A DNA stretch of 64,000 nt from Prevotella sp. (lineage in GTDB: Bacteria > Bacteroidota > Bacteroidia > Bacteroidales > Bacteroidaceae): contig JAEEQH010000003.1 of the NCBI GenBank assembly GCA_016285245.1, positions 62,001 to 126,000 on the forward strand. Reading direction: 5' to 3'. Under the pieces are notes generated by a model. That model did not search any database. It worked only from the letters and a program-made list of their open reading frames with translations, and was not told where the DNA came from. Numbering within the stretch: the stretch's first letter is position 1; every line of letters begins with the position of its first letter. This document shows positions 23,171-32,511 of this stretch, piece by piece. Both the position numbers and the translations under genes were made by a program.

Positions 23171-24910
23171 ATGAAAAAAGTTCTTTATTTCGCAGCTGTC
23201 GCTGCCCTGTTCGCTGCCTGCTCGAGCGACGAGCTGGCCGACTTGAATGCCGTACAGCAGACCGCTGACGGTACTCGCGTGAACTTCAGTATCTACACGC
23301 CGCGTAACACGCGTGCAGGTCTGGACAGCACCATCACTACCCAGTCGCTGAAGCTTGGCTACCACAAGGACGCTGGTTTCGGTGTGTTCGCTTACTACAC
23401 CGACAACAAGACCTACAGCGTGAGCGCTACGCCTAACTTCATGTACAACCAGCAGGTGAAGTACAATGGTGATGCTTGGGCTTATGAGCCCGTGAAGTAC
23501 TGGCCGAACGAGTTCGGTAACAAGGCTATCTCTGACGAGGTTGACCGTCTGTCGTTCTTCGCTTATGCTCCTTGGGTGGAGGTGAACCCCACCAACGGCA
23601 AGCCCGTCATCAAGGAAGCTCTCGCTACGAAGGCTGACACCGTTAACTTCCAGCAGAAGAACATCGTCGAGCTGATTAGCAACACCAAGTCTGGCGACCC
23701 CATCATCAAGTACGTGGTGGATGTCAATCCTAAGACCTCTGTCGACCTCCTCTGGGGTGTTCGCGGCGAGGACAAGAACTCTCAGGGTGACAACGTGAAG
23801 TACTGGGATCCCATCGATCCTAACTACAACGAGGCTCAGTACGAGATTGGCCTGCCCTTCATCGACCTGATCAAGCCCCTCAAGCCGAATCCCACGGATA
23901 CGACTCTGAACTTCAACCTCCGTCACGCTCTGTCTAAGGTTAAGTTCACCATCGACTACATCGCTGACGCTCCCACGCCCGCTGGTCCCTCTGAGGTCAT
24001 CAACGCTGACGAGACTCGTATCTTCCTCCGCAACATCACCATCAATGGCTTCGCTCTCCAGGGCGCTCTGAACCTCAACAACACTGAGAAGGACCTCCCC
24101 AACTGGAAGTCGTTTACTGACGGTGTGAGCGAGATCACCTTTGGCGACAACAAGTTCAACGACGGTCGTAAGGACGGTTTCGAGGGTAAGACCAATGGTA
24201 TCCAGAAGGAGGACAACGCTTATCTGAACCCGGTTATCGTTGAGAACGACGCTGAGGGTGCTGTGGCTCTCGAAGGCGGCAAGCTCAAGTTCACCGGCGT
24301 AAAGAACGCTGGTATCACCAACGAGACGGTGCTCCTCTTCGGCGGTGAGGAAGCTGACAACGAAGGCTTCTTCTATGTCATTCCTGGTGGCGACGGCACT
24401 GGCCAGGTCGACATCAAGGCTGAGTACGACGTCGAGACCATCGACACCATGCTCGCTTCGAAGCTCTCTGACAACCAGACTCCCGGTCTCTCTACCCCGA
24501 ACGTTATCTACAAGGAGAACGTCCTGAAGGGCTGCCTCGTTCCCGACTTCCAGCCTGGCTACCAGTATGAGATCAACATCCACATCGGCATGACCAGCGT
24601 GAAGATCACCGCTACCGTCACTCCGTGGAAGAACGCTACCGATCCCGCTGTACAGGTTGATCTGCCCGACAACCAGGATGGCCCCGCCGGTACTGAGCCC
24701 GCAGATCCCACCGCTGGCTACACCGCAGTTGACAATGCACAGTTCAACACTCAGCAGGCTTCTGCCGCTTTCGGTATGTACTTCCTTGATCCCGAAACCA
24801 ATGAGATGACTGAGTGCACACAGAATAATATGACTAAGTGGGTGAATGGCAACCCCATGAACCCCGGTCAGTGGACTCCGAAAGTTACGCTCTACACGAA
24901 GAAGAACTAA
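23171..24910 (+). CDS. Fimbrillin family lipoprotein 1
   Basis: A 579-residue fimbrillin-type protein. MKKVLYFAAVAALFAACSSDE gives a lipoprotein signal with Cys17. It then has VNFSIYTPRNTRAG and GYHKDAGFGVFAYYTDNKTY ... FMYNQQVKYNGDAWAYEPVKYWPNE followed by LSFFAYAP, the pattern of Bacteroidales fimbrillins (FimA/Mfa1 superfamily), in which the pro-segment before an Arg (TRAG) is removed by a trypsin-like protease on the surface. Long for the family. The C-terminal region ends in a Lys-rich KKN. It is followed by a strong terminator, so the downstream fimbrillin may be expressed at a lower level or from its own start. Confidence 0.85.
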   Translation: MKKVLYFAAVAALFAACSSDELADLNAVQQTADGTRVNFSIYTPRNTRAGLDSTITTQSLKLGYHKDAGFGVFAYYTDNKTYSVSATPNFMYNQQVKYNGDAWAYEPVKYWPNEFGNKAISDEVDRLSFFAYAPWVEVNPTNGKPVIKEALATKADTVNFQQKNIVELISNTKSGDPIIKYVVDVNPKTSVDLLWGVRGEDKNSQGDNVKYWDPIDPNYNEAQYEIGLPFIDLIKPLKPNPTDTTLNFNLRHALSKVKFTIDYIADAPTPAGPSEVINADETRIFLRNITINGFALQGALNLNNTEKDLPNWKSFTDGVSEITFGDNKFNDGRKDGFEGKTNGIQKEDNAYLNPVIVENDAEGAVALEGGKLKFTGVKNAGITNETVLLFGGEEADNEGFFYVIPGGDGTGQVDIKAEYDVETIDTMLASKLSDNQTPGLSTPNVIYKENVLKGCLVPDFQPGYQYEINIHIGMTSVKITATVTPWKNATDPAVQVDLPDNQDGPAGTEPADPTAGYTAVDNAQFNTQQASAAFGMYFLDPETNEMTECTQNNMTKWVNGNPMNPGQWTPKVTLYTKKN

Positions 24911-24937
24911 TCATTTAGCATTAGCATAACCCTCTAT

Positions 24938-24975
24938 AAAGAGAAGCCGCCGCAATAGGGCGGCGGCCTCTCTTT
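24938..24975 (+). terminator. Terminator after fimbrillin 1
   Basis: AAAGAGAAGCCGCCGC (24938-24953), loop AATAGG, GCGGCGGCCTCTCTTT (24960-24975): a strong GC hairpin with only a short T tract. Confidence 0.75.
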
Positions 24976-25238
24976 CCAAAAAAAACTCCGCGCGTAAGCG
25001 CATCGCTCTTTGATATAAAACACACAGGCGTGTCCCCTGCCTGAAAGCCCCGCCCAACAGCCCGGCCACCAAAAGTGGGGAGAGGCTTAAAAGCCGCCGG
25101 CGTCGACAACCGCCGCCACGGCCTCTGCCGCCGGCGTCGACCTATGACGCCACCGCGTGGCGTCCCCCCCCAAGACGCCCTGGCGCCCAAGACGCCCCCA
25201 ACAACCGAAAGAATAGATAAAAAAATATATAAGAACGT
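24976..25238. other. GC-rich spacer between the two fimbrillins
   Basis: No gene seen. It holds two direct copies of GCCGCCGGCGTCGAC (25093-25107, 25127-25141), a diverged REP copy at 25142-25164 and a run of C with GACGCC words. No TAnnTTTG box was found before fimbrillin 2. Confidence 0.6.
25142..25164 (+). repeat. REP-like palindrome, copy g
   Basis: CTATGACGCCACCGCGTGGC then GTC: stem GACGCCAC/GTGGCGTC with loop CGC. The outer stem base is changed on both sides relative to other copies, keeping the pairing. Confidence 0.7.
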
Positions 25239-26459
25239 ATGAAGAAATACTTGACAATCATTGCCTCGGCAGCACTACTCGCTGCTTGTAGCAACGACGC
25301 CGACGTGGCTGACAACGGCCAGCCGACGGGAAAGGCTATTGCCTTCAACATGTCACTGGCAGCCAACGGAGCACAGACACGTGCCGCCAATGAGATCAAT
25401 GACGATGCCACGTTGCAGACGAAGGAGTTCGGCGTTTTCGCTGCCTACACTGGACACCTGAAGTACGAGCAGACAACCGTCTCCTGCGACTACATGTACA
25501 ACCAGAAGGTGGAGTACAAAGACGGTAACTGGCAGTACTTCCCCGTGAAGTACTGGCCGAACGACGCCCGCGACTACGTCAGCTTCTATGCCTACGCTCC
25601 CTACGTCAGCAAGTTCGCTACGGAGGACGAGGGCGGTATCGTCGACATGTCGAAGAACTACGACCTCGGCGACCCCTGGATTAACTTCCGACTCCCCTCG
25701 CGCCCCTGGGACATCGACAACACCGATGCCGGCAAGGCCAACCAGATTGACCTGCTCTATATGCAGCACCTTGTCGGTGGCAAGGGCACAGCTGACGACC
25801 CCTACAAGTACACCGCTTGGGACGACCAGCAGACTCCCCACAAGGTGGACAGCGTCATGGAGTTCAACTTCGTCCACGCGCTGGCTTGCATCGGCGACAC
25901 CGTGAAGGTCAGCATGGACACAAAGCTGGAGAACTACATCAAGGACTACTGCGATATCACCATCGACAGCATCTCCATCGTCTACCGCAACCTCACGACG
26001 AAGGCACGCCTCGTGCTGCGCACCGACAACGCCGTGGCTAACTGGAAGGAGATCATCAGCGGTGAGCTGACGACCACCCGCACCTTCGGTAAGAAGTTCG
26101 CCCCTGGCATCAAGATTACCTCGACCGTCCAGAACATCCTCGAGGGCACGGGACTCCTCTACATCCCCCTGCAGGTCCGTGGCACCGAGGCCGCTGTGGC
26201 TGACGTGAAGCTGACCTACACCATCAAGATTAAGGATGGTAACCAGTGGGTTGGCTCCGCTTCCGACGGACAGTACGTCGACGTCGAGGGCAGCAGCTAT
26301 CAGGGTGAGGCCGTCGGACAGTTTGAGCTCGACAACAACCTCGAAGGCCAGAAGCAGAACATCAACATCGTCCTTCATAAGAAGTACGACCTGCTCCACC
26401 TCTACTTCGACCTCGAAGAGAATGCCGACGAGCCTTCATACAGCCGTATAACAAAATAA
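25239..26459 (+). CDS. Fimbrillin family lipoprotein 2
   Basis: A 406-residue fimbrillin-type lipoprotein: MKKYLTIIASAALLAACSND with lipobox Cys17, then IAFNMSLAANGAQTRAA (predicted Arg processing site), EFGVFAAYTGHLKYEQTTVSCDYMYNQKVEYKDGNWQYFPVKYWPND and YVSFYAYAPYV. These blocks align with fimbrillin 1 (YMYNQ/FMYNQ, VKYWPN, AYAP), so the two are paralogues. Ends in SYSRITK. It is followed at 21 bases by the next secreted protein gene, preceded by AAAGGAG. Confidence 0.85.
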   Translation: MKKYLTIIASAALLAACSNDADVADNGQPTGKAIAFNMSLAANGAQTRAANEINDDATLQTKEFGVFAAYTGHLKYEQTTVSCDYMYNQKVEYKDGNWQYFPVKYWPNDARDYVSFYAYAPYVSKFATEDEGGIVDMSKNYDLGDPWINFRLPSRPWDIDNTDAGKANQIDLLYMQHLVGGKGTADDPYKYTAWDDQQTPHKVDSVMEFNFVHALACIGDTVKVSMDTKLENYIKDYCDITIDSISIVYRNLTTKARLVLRTDNAVANWKEIISGELTTTRTFGKKFAPGIKITSTVQNILEGTGLLYIPLQVRGTEAAVADVKLTYTIKIKDGNQWVGSASDGQYVDVEGSSYQGEAVGQFELDNNLEGQKQNINIVLHKKYDLLHLYFDLEENADEPSYSRITK

Positions 26460-26480
26460 TTGTGAAAGGAGAAACAAGAT

Positions 26481-27941
26481 ATGAAAAAGAACATCCTTAT
26501 ATTATTGAGCATTATGATGGCCTCGGCCACCACGGCTTGGGGACAGTCTGTCAGAGCCTTCAACCCTCAATACCACAACTACAGCCCCGTAGGAAAGGCA
26601 AGCTTCGTCTACGACGGTCAGGAGAAGACCGGCGTCCTGCTCGGTATATATAACTGTCATGGCGCTACCATCACCGGCAACAAGGCAACGAATGCTGGCA
26701 TCTACCAGGCAGAGATCCGACCCGAGTGCCAAGGACATCTCGTTCCTACGCCTCACGTAGGCGAGGGTTTCTTTACGTATTACGATGACGGCACGACCAC
26801 TGTCGACTGGCAGATCCTCCCCCGCGACCTGAGGGACGGCGTCGAGATCACCGTGAAGGACCAGCAGTGGACCGGACGCAATATCCAGGCCAACAAGGTC
26901 TACACCCTTAAGTACGGTGATAACGACCTGAGGGAGAACGTCGACTACAACGTCCTCATCACCAAGATGGAGACACCGACAACCATCCTCGACGAGGGAC
27001 GTTACACCATCGTCTTCACCGGACGTGGTAACTTCACCGGACAGGTCGTCAGGACCTTCGACGTGAAGAAGGATCTCTCACAGGGTGAGGACATCACCGG
27101 TGTCCACTTCGACATCCCCGAACAGATTATCGTTGCGGGAACATCCTTCGACTTCCAGTGCGAGGTCAGCGACAAGATCAGTCACGCCAAGCTCTACGAG
27201 AACGAGGACTACACCGTCGCTTTCTACGACGATGCTGCAGCCTCTAACGAGATCGAGGAGACAGCCGTCAACCTCGGGCAGGGTGAGAATGCCAAGAAGG
27301 CCAAGAAGTACTGGGTGGTCTTCACCGGCGTAGCACCGAAGTACGACCCCGAGACCTCTATCAAGAAGGCGTTCTACATCGTCAGCGAGTACCAGGAGAG
27401 CGCACCGTCGCCCGCCACCCTCGACCCGAACGTCCGCGGTAACCTCAACGGCCTTGCCAAGGTGAACATCCGCATCACGAAGCCCGGCTATCCCGTCGCC
27501 CTCGACTCGCCCAACGGAGTCGTTGAGCTCGGCGAGGCTAAGGTGGCACCGACCACCGACGGCAATCCCGCCATCGACGTCGAGAGCAAGCGCTGCATGA
27601 TCCTCGACACCATCAAGGTGGCTGCCGTCGACGGTGAGACAACCGAATATGTCAACCACAACATCGTCGGCATCGAGAACAACGCCTTCGCTGGCTGTAA
27701 GACCCTCCGATGGATCAACTCACTCATCCCCGGAACCTATGTTCCCACGAGCCTCGACCGCACGGTCATCGACACACCGTTCTACGGCATCCCTCGCCAG
27801 ACGCTGGTATACCTCTATGGTTATAACATCACCGGTGAGAACTACATCTACAAGATCACCGAGAACGACTTCCGCTCAGCGCTCTTCCACATCTACGAGG
27901 ATGTCAAGGGCGACCAGACCAAATACAGCGACCAAAAATAA
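26481..27941 (+). CDS. Secreted surface protein with Ig-like and BspA-type repeats
   Basis: A 486-residue exported protein: MKKNILILLSIMMASATTAWG is a signal peptide without lipobox. The middle has repeated strands of the pattern YTLKYGDNDLRENVDYNV... then YTIVFTGRGNFTGQVVRTFDV, like bacterial Ig-like modules in which G-x-GNFTG recurs; the C-terminal part has a BspA-type leucine-rich element (NIVGIENNAFAGCKTLRWI). No catalytic site is seen. Start ATG follows a GAAAGGAG motif (26463-26470). Context suggests an adhesin or fimbrial accessory protein; the family was not recognised with certainty. Confidence 0.75.
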   Translation: MKKNILILLSIMMASATTAWGQSVRAFNPQYHNYSPVGKASFVYDGQEKTGVLLGIYNCHGATITGNKATNAGIYQAEIRPECQGHLVPTPHVGEGFFTYYDDGTTTVDWQILPRDLRDGVEITVKDQQWTGRNIQANKVYTLKYGDNDLRENVDYNVLITKMETPTTILDEGRYTIVFTGRGNFTGQVVRTFDVKKDLSQGEDITGVHFDIPEQIIVAGTSFDFQCEVSDKISHAKLYENEDYTVAFYDDAAASNEIEETAVNLGQGENAKKAKKYWVVFTGVAPKYDPETSIKKAFYIVSEYQESAPSPATLDPNVRGNLNGLAKVNIRITKPGYPVALDSPNGVVELGEAKVAPTTDGNPAIDVESKRCMILDTIKVAAVDGETTEYVNHNIVGIENNAFAGCKTLRWINSLIPGTYVPTSLDRTVIDTPFYGIPRQTLVYLYGYNITGENYIYKITENDFRSALFHIYEDVKGDQTKYSDQK

Positions 27942-27983
27942 ATTGAGATGAGCGATATTAATATTTATGTGTAACCAGAAAAA

Positions 27984-30900
27984 ATGAATACAGTTATGAA
28001 ACAAAAAATATTTTCCCTGCTTGTCTTAATGATCACCACCGTCAGCGGTGCGTGGGCCCAGGATGATGAAACCTTTAAAGTCCAATTATCAGTTAATTGT
28101 TCAGGTCTTAGTGTTGTAAATGGTCTATTCTATAGTTCTGAATGGCTCGAAAGTGAACTCAAAGGAGGTAAATTTATTTCAGAATTCGCTCTTGAAGAAT
28201 CTTATTTTCATCAAGAGAAGGGTCTAGTGGTAGAAATTAGCCAAATAGTAAACCCCTCCTATCCGTCAGGCTTTTCTTATGATGGTTCTGGTTTTTTAAT
28301 TTGGATGAAAGATCTCCAAAAATTCACTGGGCCAGTAAATTTACCAATTGATGTTTACTATAATGAGGTACATCATGAAGGCAGTGTTACTGTATCCGTC
28401 TATCATAACACCCACAGTTCCACTTTAACTACTTGGGAAAAAGACGCAACATACCATTGGCATCAGTGTAACTATGAATATGGTATGTGTGATGGTTCTG
28501 ATGATTCGAAGGTTAACAAAGCACTTCATGACTATTCCAGTGGCTCATGTATAGTATGTGGCCAAGCTCAACCTCACACGCATAACTTTAAGATAGACAA
28601 TGAGGATCAATATGACAGTAACGAAAATTTCCATTGGCTTGTATGTCAGTTGTCTGATTGTCCGCTGGACTATGATGCTATTGCTGCTTATACTGCATCC
28701 GACAATTCTGATGCCGTTTCGGCAATTAAAGCTGAGGTAAGTTGGGCAGCACACAACTACGAAACTGGTGCTGAACCCAACACGTGTATTTGTGGTGCCG
28801 TGCAACCTCACGAGCATAACTTTGATAATGCTACTTACGATTGGAGTGGTTGTACTGTAAATGATCACCATTGGATAGTTTGTGAAACAACGGATAGTGA
28901 GTGTCCCTTGGCTGGCCGCTACGCAAATAGCCTTACTGAGGATGAGAAAGAGATGGTTAGTTGGGGCTTGCATACTTTCGTAAACGATGTATGTACGGAA
29001 TGTAATGCGCCGTTTGATGAAAACCATACGCATATCTTCTCTCAGGATTGGACAAGAGGTACTGAAGGTCATTATCACAAATGTACCGTTGAGGGTTGCT
29101 ACATGGTGTCTGAGAGTGATTACATGACCAATTCTTATTTCACAGGTATAGCTTACGAAGCCCATGATTTCCCCCCAAGCAATCCTTGCGTCTGCTCAGT
29201 CTGCGGGTTAATGAACCACGAATTTAATACAACATATGGCCATAATGATGATTATCACTACCATCAATGTACGAATGGCGATTGTCCTTTGAACGCTGGT
29301 AATCTGGAAGATAATGATCCTGCCCTTACTGCCGAAGTGAAGGCACTTGAGGGCTTCGCTTATGCGGCACACGTCTACGATCAGGCAAACGGTACTCAGT
29401 GTGTCTGTGGCGCAGAGAAGCCCGCTCCTGTCCACGAACACAGCTTCTCTACAACAGACTGGATAATAACCGAAACCCACCATTTCCACCCCTGTACCGC
29501 TAGTGCTGATTGTCCCCTTGCTTCAGCCCACGGATTGAACAATCCGACACAAAACGAAGACTTTTTCAACGCTTGGCAGGCTCTTGATAACCCTCAACTG
29601 AACGCTTTCAATTTTGCCAATCACTATGAATTGTCCCCAGAAGACGGCAATTGTGACTTCTGTGGCGCTGCTATCCACCAGCACGTTGCAGATACGAAGT
29701 ATATCCAGATAGAAGGCGGTACGTACCACTATACGAAGTGTACTACTGATGGCTGTACTTACAATAGCGAGACACTGACGGCCGCCGACTTTACGGATGC
29801 TGCCGTAGCTGCTGCTCTGAACTTCGGAAAACATGCTGACTTCCTTACCTATTATAATGCGTGTGAGAAGTGCGGCTATCATACCGTACACACACCCGAA
29901 GAATATTGGGTAACGAACGGTGGTAATCACTATCATCCCTGTATGGCTGTTGGCTGTCCTCTCAGTAGCGTCTATCTCACAGGAGAAGAAGAAGCTTTGG
30001 ACGACGATGCAAAGACCGCTCTTAGTTTCGGCGCACACGTAGATACAGAAGAGCCCATAGGTATGTGTGACGTTTGTGAAAAGGATCTGAATGCTCACGA
30101 GCACTTCTTCACCAGCGACTGGACAACAACGGAAACCGCACACTATCATAAGTGTATCGCCCAGGGTTGTGATATTCTCGAGTACAGCGAACTTGTTCTG
30201 GAATTACCACAGTTCGCCGATGTGCAGACCGCTGTGGCTTTTGGTGAGCATAGCTTCAACACCAATAATGTCTGCTCAGAGTGCGGCTACAAGAAGCATA
30301 TCCACCACTTCGCTAGTGAGTGGACCCAGACCGCCGAGAGCCACTATCACAAGTGTCTCCTTCAGGGCTGTAACATAACAGATTACAGCAAAAACAATGA
30401 AGACCTTGCCAGCGATTACGGTCTCACTGCCGATGAAATAGCTGCCATTGCTTACGCAGGGCATGACTATACTGGCTCAGATCCCAATGTCTGCTCAGTC
30501 TGTGGCTATGATAAGAATGCTGCTCACGTACACGTCTTCGGTGATACCTGGTTTGAGATGACAGTCGGTGGAAAGGATTACCACTACAAGAAGTGTACTG
30601 CCGACGGTTGTCCCATCAACTACGAGAACATGAGCGACCTCGAGAAGGCTATCACTTCCTATGGCCAGCACCAGTACGGTACAAGCCAGGAGGGTGCAGC
30701 TTACTACACCTGTAAGGTTTGTGGTAAGGTGAACGAAGCCCGCCAAGCCGAAGAGCACGAGCACAGCTACCAGTGGGTGTCCATCGCTAGCACTGGCGCA
30801 ACAGCCGACGATCCCGAGCACTGGCAGGAGTGTGTTGCTACTGAAGGCGCTTGTACCGCTGCGAAGGTAGTGCCCGATGAAAAGAAGCATAAGTTCGACG

Positions 30901-32216
30901 CCGAAGCTACTGACTATAAATACTACACCTGTAGCATCTGCGGTTACATCGACGATAATAGAAGGGCTCATGCTCCCCACGTACACGTGTTCGCCGAGGC
31001 ATGGTCTAACAACGAGACGCACCATTATCATGAGTGCATCGGTACACAGGGTGAGTGTACGCTGAAGTACGACGGTACCGACAATGAGGCTCTGGAGAAG
31101 TACGGAGAGCATACCTATGGCGCCAGCCAGGAGGGTGCAAAGTACTACACCTGTCAGACTTGCGGATACATTAACACAACACGCAAGAATGCTCCTCATT
31201 CTCACGTCTATGGTGGTGATGATGCCTGGAAGCACGACAACCTCCAGCACTGGAAGGAGTGTACTGCCGCTGATGGCGAGCAACTCGCCGGTCCTTGCAC
31301 CGCACCGAAGGGCTTGCTGGGCAACCACGAGTATGCCTCTACGGACGATGCCACGACTGATCAGGACGAGCGCGCTCTCTGCTCCGTCTGCGGATGGTAC
31401 AACGAGGCCCGTAAGCAGGCTATCGACAACGCTGCAGAAGCTGCCAACGTACAGTCCTGGTGCTGGGACTACGAAATCCCATTCAACTTCGAGGCTACTG
31501 TCCAGAACGACCGCCGCTTCAATGCTGACCAGTGCTACACGATCTTCCTGCCGTACGCTCTCGAGCTGAACGGACTGAAGGCTTACGCCATCGAACAGCA
31601 CAACGACAATATCGTTGGCTTCAAGGAGCAGGCTGTCACCGAGCTGCCGCAGCTCACACCGTTCGTCGTCAAGTCCGAGACAACGGGTAACCCGCTGAGC
31701 TCTGCGATGACAACCGTCTACGCGACACTCCTGTCTGCTGACCAGGCCGACTGGATGACTGCCGACGAGAAGGCTGCCCTGATCAGTGACCGTGGCTACG
31801 CTGCTGACCAGCCCTCTATCCACAGCACTGGTGGACGCCTCCACATGCTCGGCACACTGAGATACCTCGTAGGTAACGAAGCTGGTGGACGCTACATCAT
31901 GCAGGGTAAGGATAAGGATCATCCCAATGGTGTCTTCAAGCTGGTTGACGGCTCTGCAGATTCTGGCTACGACAAGATCGACAACCGCGCTTGTATCCTC
32001 CCGATGCGCGCACATATCGAGACGCTCGGCGGTGACTCCCGTCAGGTCCTCACGGTGGTCTTCTACGACGCCGATGGTGCTGCTACGGCTATCGAGACCC
32101 TCGCCCTCGACGAGGATGGTGCCGCCATCATCTACGATCTCCAGGGCCGCCGTGTACAGAACCCGCGCAAGGGTGGTCTCTACATCATCGGTGGACGCAA
32201 GGTCATGTATAAGTGA
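27984..32216 (+). CDS. Giant secreted protein with about fourteen Cys/His repeats and T9SS-like C-terminus
   Basis: A 1410-residue exported protein (signal peptide MKQKIFSLLVLMITTVSGAWAQ from the ATG at 27996, or five residues longer from 27984). After an N-terminal domain of about 120 residues come about fourteen repeats of 60-80 residues (28410-31418) of the form HxH(hydrophobic), W, HYHxC, 3-5 residues, C, a variable acidic loop, GxH, then CxxCG. Each repeat thus has four Cys and several His suited to bind zinc. A C-terminal domain (QCYTIFLPYALELNGLKAYA) and a tail IIYDLQGRRVQNPRKGG follow, resembling T9SS sorting domains. Codon use shifts from AT-rich in early repeats to GC-rich in late ones. 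Similar HxH...W...C..C repeats occur in Gram-positive surface proteins; function here is unknown. Confidence 0.85.
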   Translation: MNTVMKQKIFSLLVLMITTVSGAWAQDDETFKVQLSVNCSGLSVVNGLFYSSEWLESELKGGKFISEFALEESYFHQEKGLVVEISQIVNPSYPSGFSYDGSGFLIWMKDLQKFTGPVNLPIDVYYNEVHHEGSVTVSVYHNTHSSTLTTWEKDATYHWHQCNYEYGMCDGSDDSKVNKALHDYSSGSCIVCGQAQPHTHNFKIDNEDQYDSNENFHWLVCQLSDCPLDYDAIAAYTASDNSDAVSAIKAEVSWAAHNYETGAEPNTCICGAVQPHEHNFDNATYDWSGCTVNDHHWIVCETTDSECPLAGRYANSLTEDEKEMVSWGLHTFVNDVCTECNAPFDENHTHIFSQDWTRGTEGHYHKCTVEGCYMVSESDYMTNSYFTGIAYEAHDFPPSNPCVCSVCGLMNHEFNTTYGHNDDYHYHQCTNGDCPLNAGNLEDNDPALTAEVKALEGFAYAAHVYDQANGTQCVCGAEKPAPVHEHSFSTTDWIITETHHFHPCTASADCPLASAHGLNNPTQNEDFFNAWQALDNPQLNAFNFANHYELSPEDGNCDFCGAAIHQHVADTKYIQIEGGTYHYTKCTTDGCTYNSETLTAADFTDAAVAAALNFGKHADFLTYYNACEKCGYHTVHTPEEYWVTNGGNHYHPCMAVGCPLSSVYLTGEEEALDDDAKTALSFGAHVDTEEPIGMCDVCEKDLNAHEHFFTSDWTTTETAHYHKCIAQGCDILEYSELVLELPQFADVQTAVAFGEHSFNTNNVCSECGYKKHIHHFASEWTQTAESHYHKCLLQGCNITDYSKNNEDLASDYGLTADEIAAIAYAGHDYTGSDPNVCSVCGYDKNAAHVHVFGDTWFEMTVGGKDYHYKKCTADGCPINYENMSDLEKAITSYGQHQYGTSQEGAAYYTCKVCGKVNEARQAEEHEHSYQWVSIASTGATADDPEHWQECVATEGACTAAKVVPDEKKHKFDAEATDYKYYTCSICGYIDDNRRAHAPHVHVFAEAWSNNETHHYHECIGTQGECTLKYDGTDNEALEKYGEHTYGASQEGAKYYTCQTCGYINTTRKNAPHSHVYGGDDAWKHDNLQHWKECTAADGEQLAGPCTAPKGLLGNHEYASTDDATTDQDERALCSVCGWYNEARKQAIDNAAEAANVQSWCWDYEIPFNFEATVQNDRRFNADQCYTIFLPYALELNGLKAYAIEQHNDNIVGFKEQAVTELPQLTPFVVKSETTGNPLSSAMTTVYATLLSADQADWMTADEKAALISDRGYAADQPSIHSTGGRLHMLGTLRYLVGNEAGGRYIMQGKDKDHPNGVFKLVDGSADSGYDKIDNRACILPMRAHIETLGGDSRQVLTVVFYDADGAATAIETLALDEDGAAIIYDLQGRRVQNPRKGGLYIIGGRKVMYK
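28410..31418 (+). repeat. Coding repeats of Cys/His modules (about 14)
   Basis: Degenerate repeats of about 200 bases each; well recognised at protein level (THNF, HEHNF, HTHIF, HEHSF, HEHFF, HIHHF, HVHVF, HEHSY, HVHVF, HSHVY openings). The last four repeats are most alike to each other (EARQAE, YGASQEGAKYYTC). Confidence 0.85.
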
Positions 32217-32305
32217 GTGAAGTGCGAGCTTGTTCGCACTTCCGAGCGAGAATGAGCTCGAGCTGAAAGCTCAAGATCTTTGAAAATAATTAGTAATTAG
32301 TAATT

Positions 32306-32336
32306 AAAAAAGCGCAGCCCAGCTGCGCTTTTTTTT
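32306..32336 (+). terminator. Terminator of the surface locus
   Basis: GCGCAGC (32312-32318), loop CCA, GCTGCGC (32322-32328), flanked by A6 and T8. A near-perfect Rho-independent terminator 90 bases after the giant gene. Between them lies a hairpin AGTGCGA/TCGCACT (about 32220-32239). Confidence 0.92.
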
Positions 32337-32375
32337 GTGTCCCTGTTGTTCTCACGCAGAGGCTGTTGCTTTCTG

Positions 32376-32500
32376 TTCTCACGCAGAGGCGCAGAGGCCG
32401 CTGAGTGTTGCGCAGAGAATCTCTTTAGACTCCATGCTGCCGCAATAAATATATCACTCTGCGCAACACTCTGTGCCCTCCGCGCCTCTGCGTGAGAATA
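32376..32500. repeat. CGCAGAG inverted-repeat element, copy E4 (compact)
   Basis: The shortest and clearest copy: left arm TTCTCACGCAGAGGCGCAGA... (32376-32417), centre GACTCCATGCTGCCGCAATA, right arm (32455-32500) ending CTGCGTGAGAATA. The arms pair over about 42 bp with few mismatches. A partial extra left arm lies at 32349-32362. It abuts the 3' end of dus. Confidence 0.88.
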
Positions 32501-32511
32501 TTCTTGGGATG

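Noticed and set aside
28545..30149. Two minus-strand frames of about 200 codons opposite the Cys/His repeat gene
   Set aside because: Cys- and Ile-rich shadows of the repeats without signals or family resemblance.
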